From Shewanella kaireitica (GTDB lineage Bacteria > Pseudomonadota > Gammaproteobacteria > Enterobacterales > Shewanellaceae), in contig NZ_JAKIKQ010000015.1 in NCBI RefSeq assembly GCF_023284045.1, forward strand, positions 62,001 to 126,000: DNA of 64,000 bases. The letters run 5' to 3'. The notes below the pieces were generated by a model that searched no databases, was not told the origin of the DNA, and saw only the letters and a list, made by a program, of their open reading frames with translations. Position numbers and translations under genes: made by a program. This document shows, one piece after another, positions 61,867-64,000 of this stretch (positions are counted from its first letter, which is position 1; the number at the start of each line of letters is the position of its first letter).

Positions 61867-63486
61867 TTAAGGCGTGTAATAAGTTTCAGCGCCTGGCCCT
61901 ACTGGCAAGCCAAAGCCGAATACCCAGATGAAGAAGAAGCAGGTCCAGCCAATAAAGAACACGATGGAGTATGGCAGCATAGTGGCGACTAAGGTGCCGA
62001 TGCCGAGGTTCTTTTTATATTGCGATGCTACCGCTAAAATGAGGCCAAAATAACTCATCATCGGGGTAATGAGGTTAGTGACTGAGTCACCGATTCTATA
62101 GGCTGCCTGGATAGTTTCTGGGGCATAACCAACAAGCATAAGCATAGGCACAAAGATAGGGGCGGTAACAGCCCATTGAGCAGAGGCGCTGCCGAGCATT
62201 AAGTTAATAAAGCCACACATCATAATAAACAGCACAAAGACTAATGGTCCGGTGAGCCCAATAGCGTTCAGTGCATCCGCGCCCGATACTGCAAGCACGG
62301 CACCCAAGTTAGTCCACTTAAAGAAGGCAACAAACTGCGAGGCAAAAAATACCAATACGATGTACATGCCCATGCTACTCATGCTGTGAGACATGGCATT
62401 AATGACGTCGATATCACGCTTCATGCTGCCGACCACTTTACCGTAAACCAAACCAGGAATAGCGAAGCAGATAAAGATAAAGGCCACGATTCCTTTCAGA
62501 AATGGTGAGCCTGCAACTAGGCCTGTATCTGGGTTACGCAGCGGCGCACCTTCAGGTACTACGGTCAGCGCCAGCAGGCATGACATGGCGAGTACTGCGA
62601 TACCCGCAACCTTAAGGCCTCTTTTTTCTAGGTCTGTTACCCCGTCCATTTTTTGTTCGCTGAGATCTGTTGCCGCTTCACTCGGGTCATACTTACCCAG
62701 CTTAGGTTCAACGATTTTCTCGGTTACTAGTGCGCCCAAAAAGGTAATGAGGAAGGTAGAAACAAACATGAAATACCAGTTCACCTCTGGGCCGACAAGG
62801 TAGTCAGGATCTATCATCTGCGCGGCAGCTTCAGTAATGCCCGACAGCAATGGGTCGACGGTTCCTAATAATAGGTTGGCGCTATAACCACCTGAAACAC
62901 CTGCAAAGGCTGCAGCTAAACCTGCCAATGGATGACGGCCGAGTGAGTGGAAGATCATCGCAGCCATTGGGATTAGCACGACATATCCAAGTTCTGCTGC
63001 AGTGTTAGACACGATGCCCGCAAATACTATGGTAAGGGTCACAAGCCGCTTTGATGTACCCATAACCAATAAACGCATAGCTGCAGAAAGCAAACCAGAA
63101 CGTTCAGCTATACCAACACCTAGCAGTGCAACAAGCACGGTACCGAGCGGGGTAAAGCCTGTGAAGTTGGTAACCAAGTTAGATACGATCATACGTAAGC
63201 CTTCGGCATTCATCAGGCTTACAACGTGGATGAGACCGTCGGCGCTGCGGCCAGAGGCTCCTTCAGGGCGCGGGTCAATAACCGTTAGTTCAAAGTAACC
63301 AGCAATACCACTAATAACTACTACCGCAGCGCAAAACATTGCAAATAGCGTTATAGGATGAGGCAGCAAGTTGCCTAGACGTTCAACAACATTGAGGAAG
63401 TTTACAAACCAACCACTCTGTTTCTGCTCGGGACTAGAGGGTGGGTCGTTAGGTAGAGGCAAGCTCTCGCCTTTATCGGTGCTCAT
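61867..63486 (-). CDS. AbgT-family transporter
   Basis: A 539-residue inner-membrane protein with about 11 to 13 helices. It starts with a hydrophilic tail of about 30 residues, then FLNVVERLGNLLPHPITLFAMFCA. Recognisable AbgT regions are GIAERSGLLSAAMRLLVMGT, VSNTAAELGYVVLIPMAAMIFHSLGRHPLAGLAAAFAG and the late GDSVTNLITPMMSYFGLIL. AbgT proteins import p-aminobenzoyl-glutamate or export antimicrobial sulfonamides. The ATG at 63486 with AGGAAG upstream is preferred to a TTG at 63501. Confidence 0.93.
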   Translation of the reverse strand: MSTDKGESLPLPNDPPSSPEQKQSGWFVNFLNVVERLGNLLPHPITLFAMFCAAVVVISGIAGYFELTVIDPRPEGASGRSADGLIHVVSLMNAEGLRMIVSNLVTNFTGFTPLGTVLVALLGVGIAERSGLLSAAMRLLVMGTSKRLVTLTIVFAGIVSNTAAELGYVVLIPMAAMIFHSLGRHPLAGLAAAFAGVSGGYSANLLLGTVDPLLSGITEAAAQMIDPDYLVGPEVNWYFMFVSTFLITFLGALVTEKIVEPKLGKYDPSEAATDLSEQKMDGVTDLEKRGLKVAGIAVLAMSCLLALTVVPEGAPLRNPDTGLVAGSPFLKGIVAFIFICFAIPGLVYGKVVGSMKRDIDVINAMSHSMSSMGMYIVLVFFASQFVAFFKWTNLGAVLAVSGADALNAIGLTGPLVFVLFIMMCGFINLMLGSASAQWAVTAPIFVPMLMLVGYAPETIQAAYRIGDSVTNLITPMMSYFGLILAVASQYKKNLGIGTLVATMLPYSIVFFIGWTCFFFIWVFGFGLPVGPGAETYYTP

Positions 63487-63723
63487 GTGATCTTCCTTCA
63501 ATTGTCTAATTATTTTTATGTTTGTTATGGAGTCAGCTTAGGTTGCTTTGAAACATCTATTTTGTAGTCGAACCGCTATATCTATGGTTCGATATGTAAA
63601 TCGACCTTGCATGATGGATAACAAAAATTAATTGAACCTTAAAAGGGGCTGTAAAGCTTACAGCTGTGCGGTATGACACACCTGTGTAGAGCTTTTTGAA
63701 AGTGGGGACAGAATAAAAAAGTC
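63487..63723. other. Upstream region of AbgT gene
   Basis: About 240 bases with the presumed AbgT promoter. A TTTTTGAAAG segment near 63690 is unremarkable; no operator or gene is visible. Confidence 0.4.
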
Positions 63724-63813
63724 AAAAAAAAGGACTCATGTTGAATGAGTCCAAAAGGGATTGATTGGTTAACAATGTTTGGTAAAACTTACAAAATAAC
63801 TGTCCGTTGGGGA
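63724..63813 (-). ncRNA. Candidate small RNA, copy 1 of a tandem pair
   Basis: Read on the minus strand, a sigma-70 promoter TTGATA-16-TATTAG (63841-63846 and 63819-63824) would start RNA near 63813. It runs for about 90 bases and ends with hairpin GGACTCAT/ATGAGTCC followed by eight T at 63724-63731. The last 81 bases recur at 63920-64000 with few changes. No coding frame is conserved. Its family is unknown to me. Confidence 0.6.
63732..63752 (-). terminator. Terminator of candidate small RNA copy 1
   Basis: Perfect 8-bp stem GGACTCAT/ATGAGTCC with loop GTTGA, then eight T on the minus strand. Confidence 0.85.
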
Positions 63814-63919
63814 TGACTCTAATATAGCGCCTACAAGCTGTATCAAAGCTGAATGCGAAAGGTAGATTAGATGAACAGTTATTCATGTTTAAACAATGTG
63901 TTAGTCATTATTAACGGCC

Positions 63920-64000
63920 AAAAAAAAGGACTCATGTTGAATGAGTCCAAAAGGGATTGATTGGTTAACAATGTTCGGTAACGCTTACAAAATAACTGTC
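63920..64000 (-). ncRNA. Candidate small RNA, copy 2 (cut by window end)
   Basis: Nearly identical to 63724-63804 across 81 bases, including the terminator stem (63928-63948) and A-run at 63920-63927. The promoter would lie past the window end, so this copy is only partly visible. Confidence 0.55.

Overview
The window looks like chromosomal DNA of a marine Shewanella-type gammaproteobacterium. This rests on gene content and order: ETF-ubiquinone oxidoreductase next to moaA-moaBCDE-modABC, tungstate tupABC beside a sigma-54 regulator/kinase pair and RyhB, plus prlC, gor, menF and yhhQ. The species is not certain. About 58 protein genes, one broken gene, two confident and two candidate small RNAs, two leader riboswitch candidates and three kinds of repeats can be supported.

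Layout. 1-4 kb: end of a GGDEF protein, an acetyltransferase, a MOSC protein, a DUF4870 protein and a chemotaxis receptor. 4.3-11.9 kb: ETF-QO facing a molybdenum block, with a Moco-riboswitch-like leader, moaA, moaB, moaC-moaD-moaE and modABC. 12-14.9 kb: a YgiW-PepSY-regulator-kinase cluster. 14.9-19.7 kb: housekeeping genes (RluA-like synthase, coaD, Wzi-like protein, TVP38 family protein, mutM). 19.7-21.4 kb: an islet with one acetyltransferase between two dispersed structured repeats. 21.4-27.3 kb (minus strand): a second moaA, a MobB-MoeA fusion, mobA, then tupCBA. 27.5-31.0 kb: sigma-54 activator and sensor kinase. 31.1-31.7 kb: two tandem RyhB genes with Fur boxes. 31.7-34.5 kb: acetyltransferase, YhhQ with a preQ1-like leader, menF. 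34.9-40.6 kb: a six-gene operon of TonB receptor, ECF transporter, an IDDTD-motif protein and a tiny Cys-rich protein. 40.8-57.2 kb: ordinary chromosome ending with an RND efflux pair. 57.3-58.3 kb: a tandem array of ~300 bp structured repeats. 58.4-61.3 kb: broken alkA-like gene, EamA exporter, ada. 61.8-64 kb: AbgT transporter and two tandem copies of a candidate sRNA.

How it fits together. Much of the window concerns molybdenum and tungsten: import of both oxyanions (modABC, tupABC), cofactor assembly (two moaA, moaBCDE, mobA, mobB-moeA) and a riboswitch-like control element. A near-consensus sigma-54 promoter lies upstream of tupA, and a 13-bp palindrome there recurs (12 of 13 bases) upstream of the TonB/ECF operon. 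My inference is that the adjacent NtrC-type regulator controls both, so the orphan TonB-ECF system may import something related to Mo/W use. The other strong original signal is a dispersed repeat whose hairpins are conserved by compensatory changes, with every plus-strand A.C mismatch becoming G.U on the minus strand. That suggests a minus-strand structured RNA.
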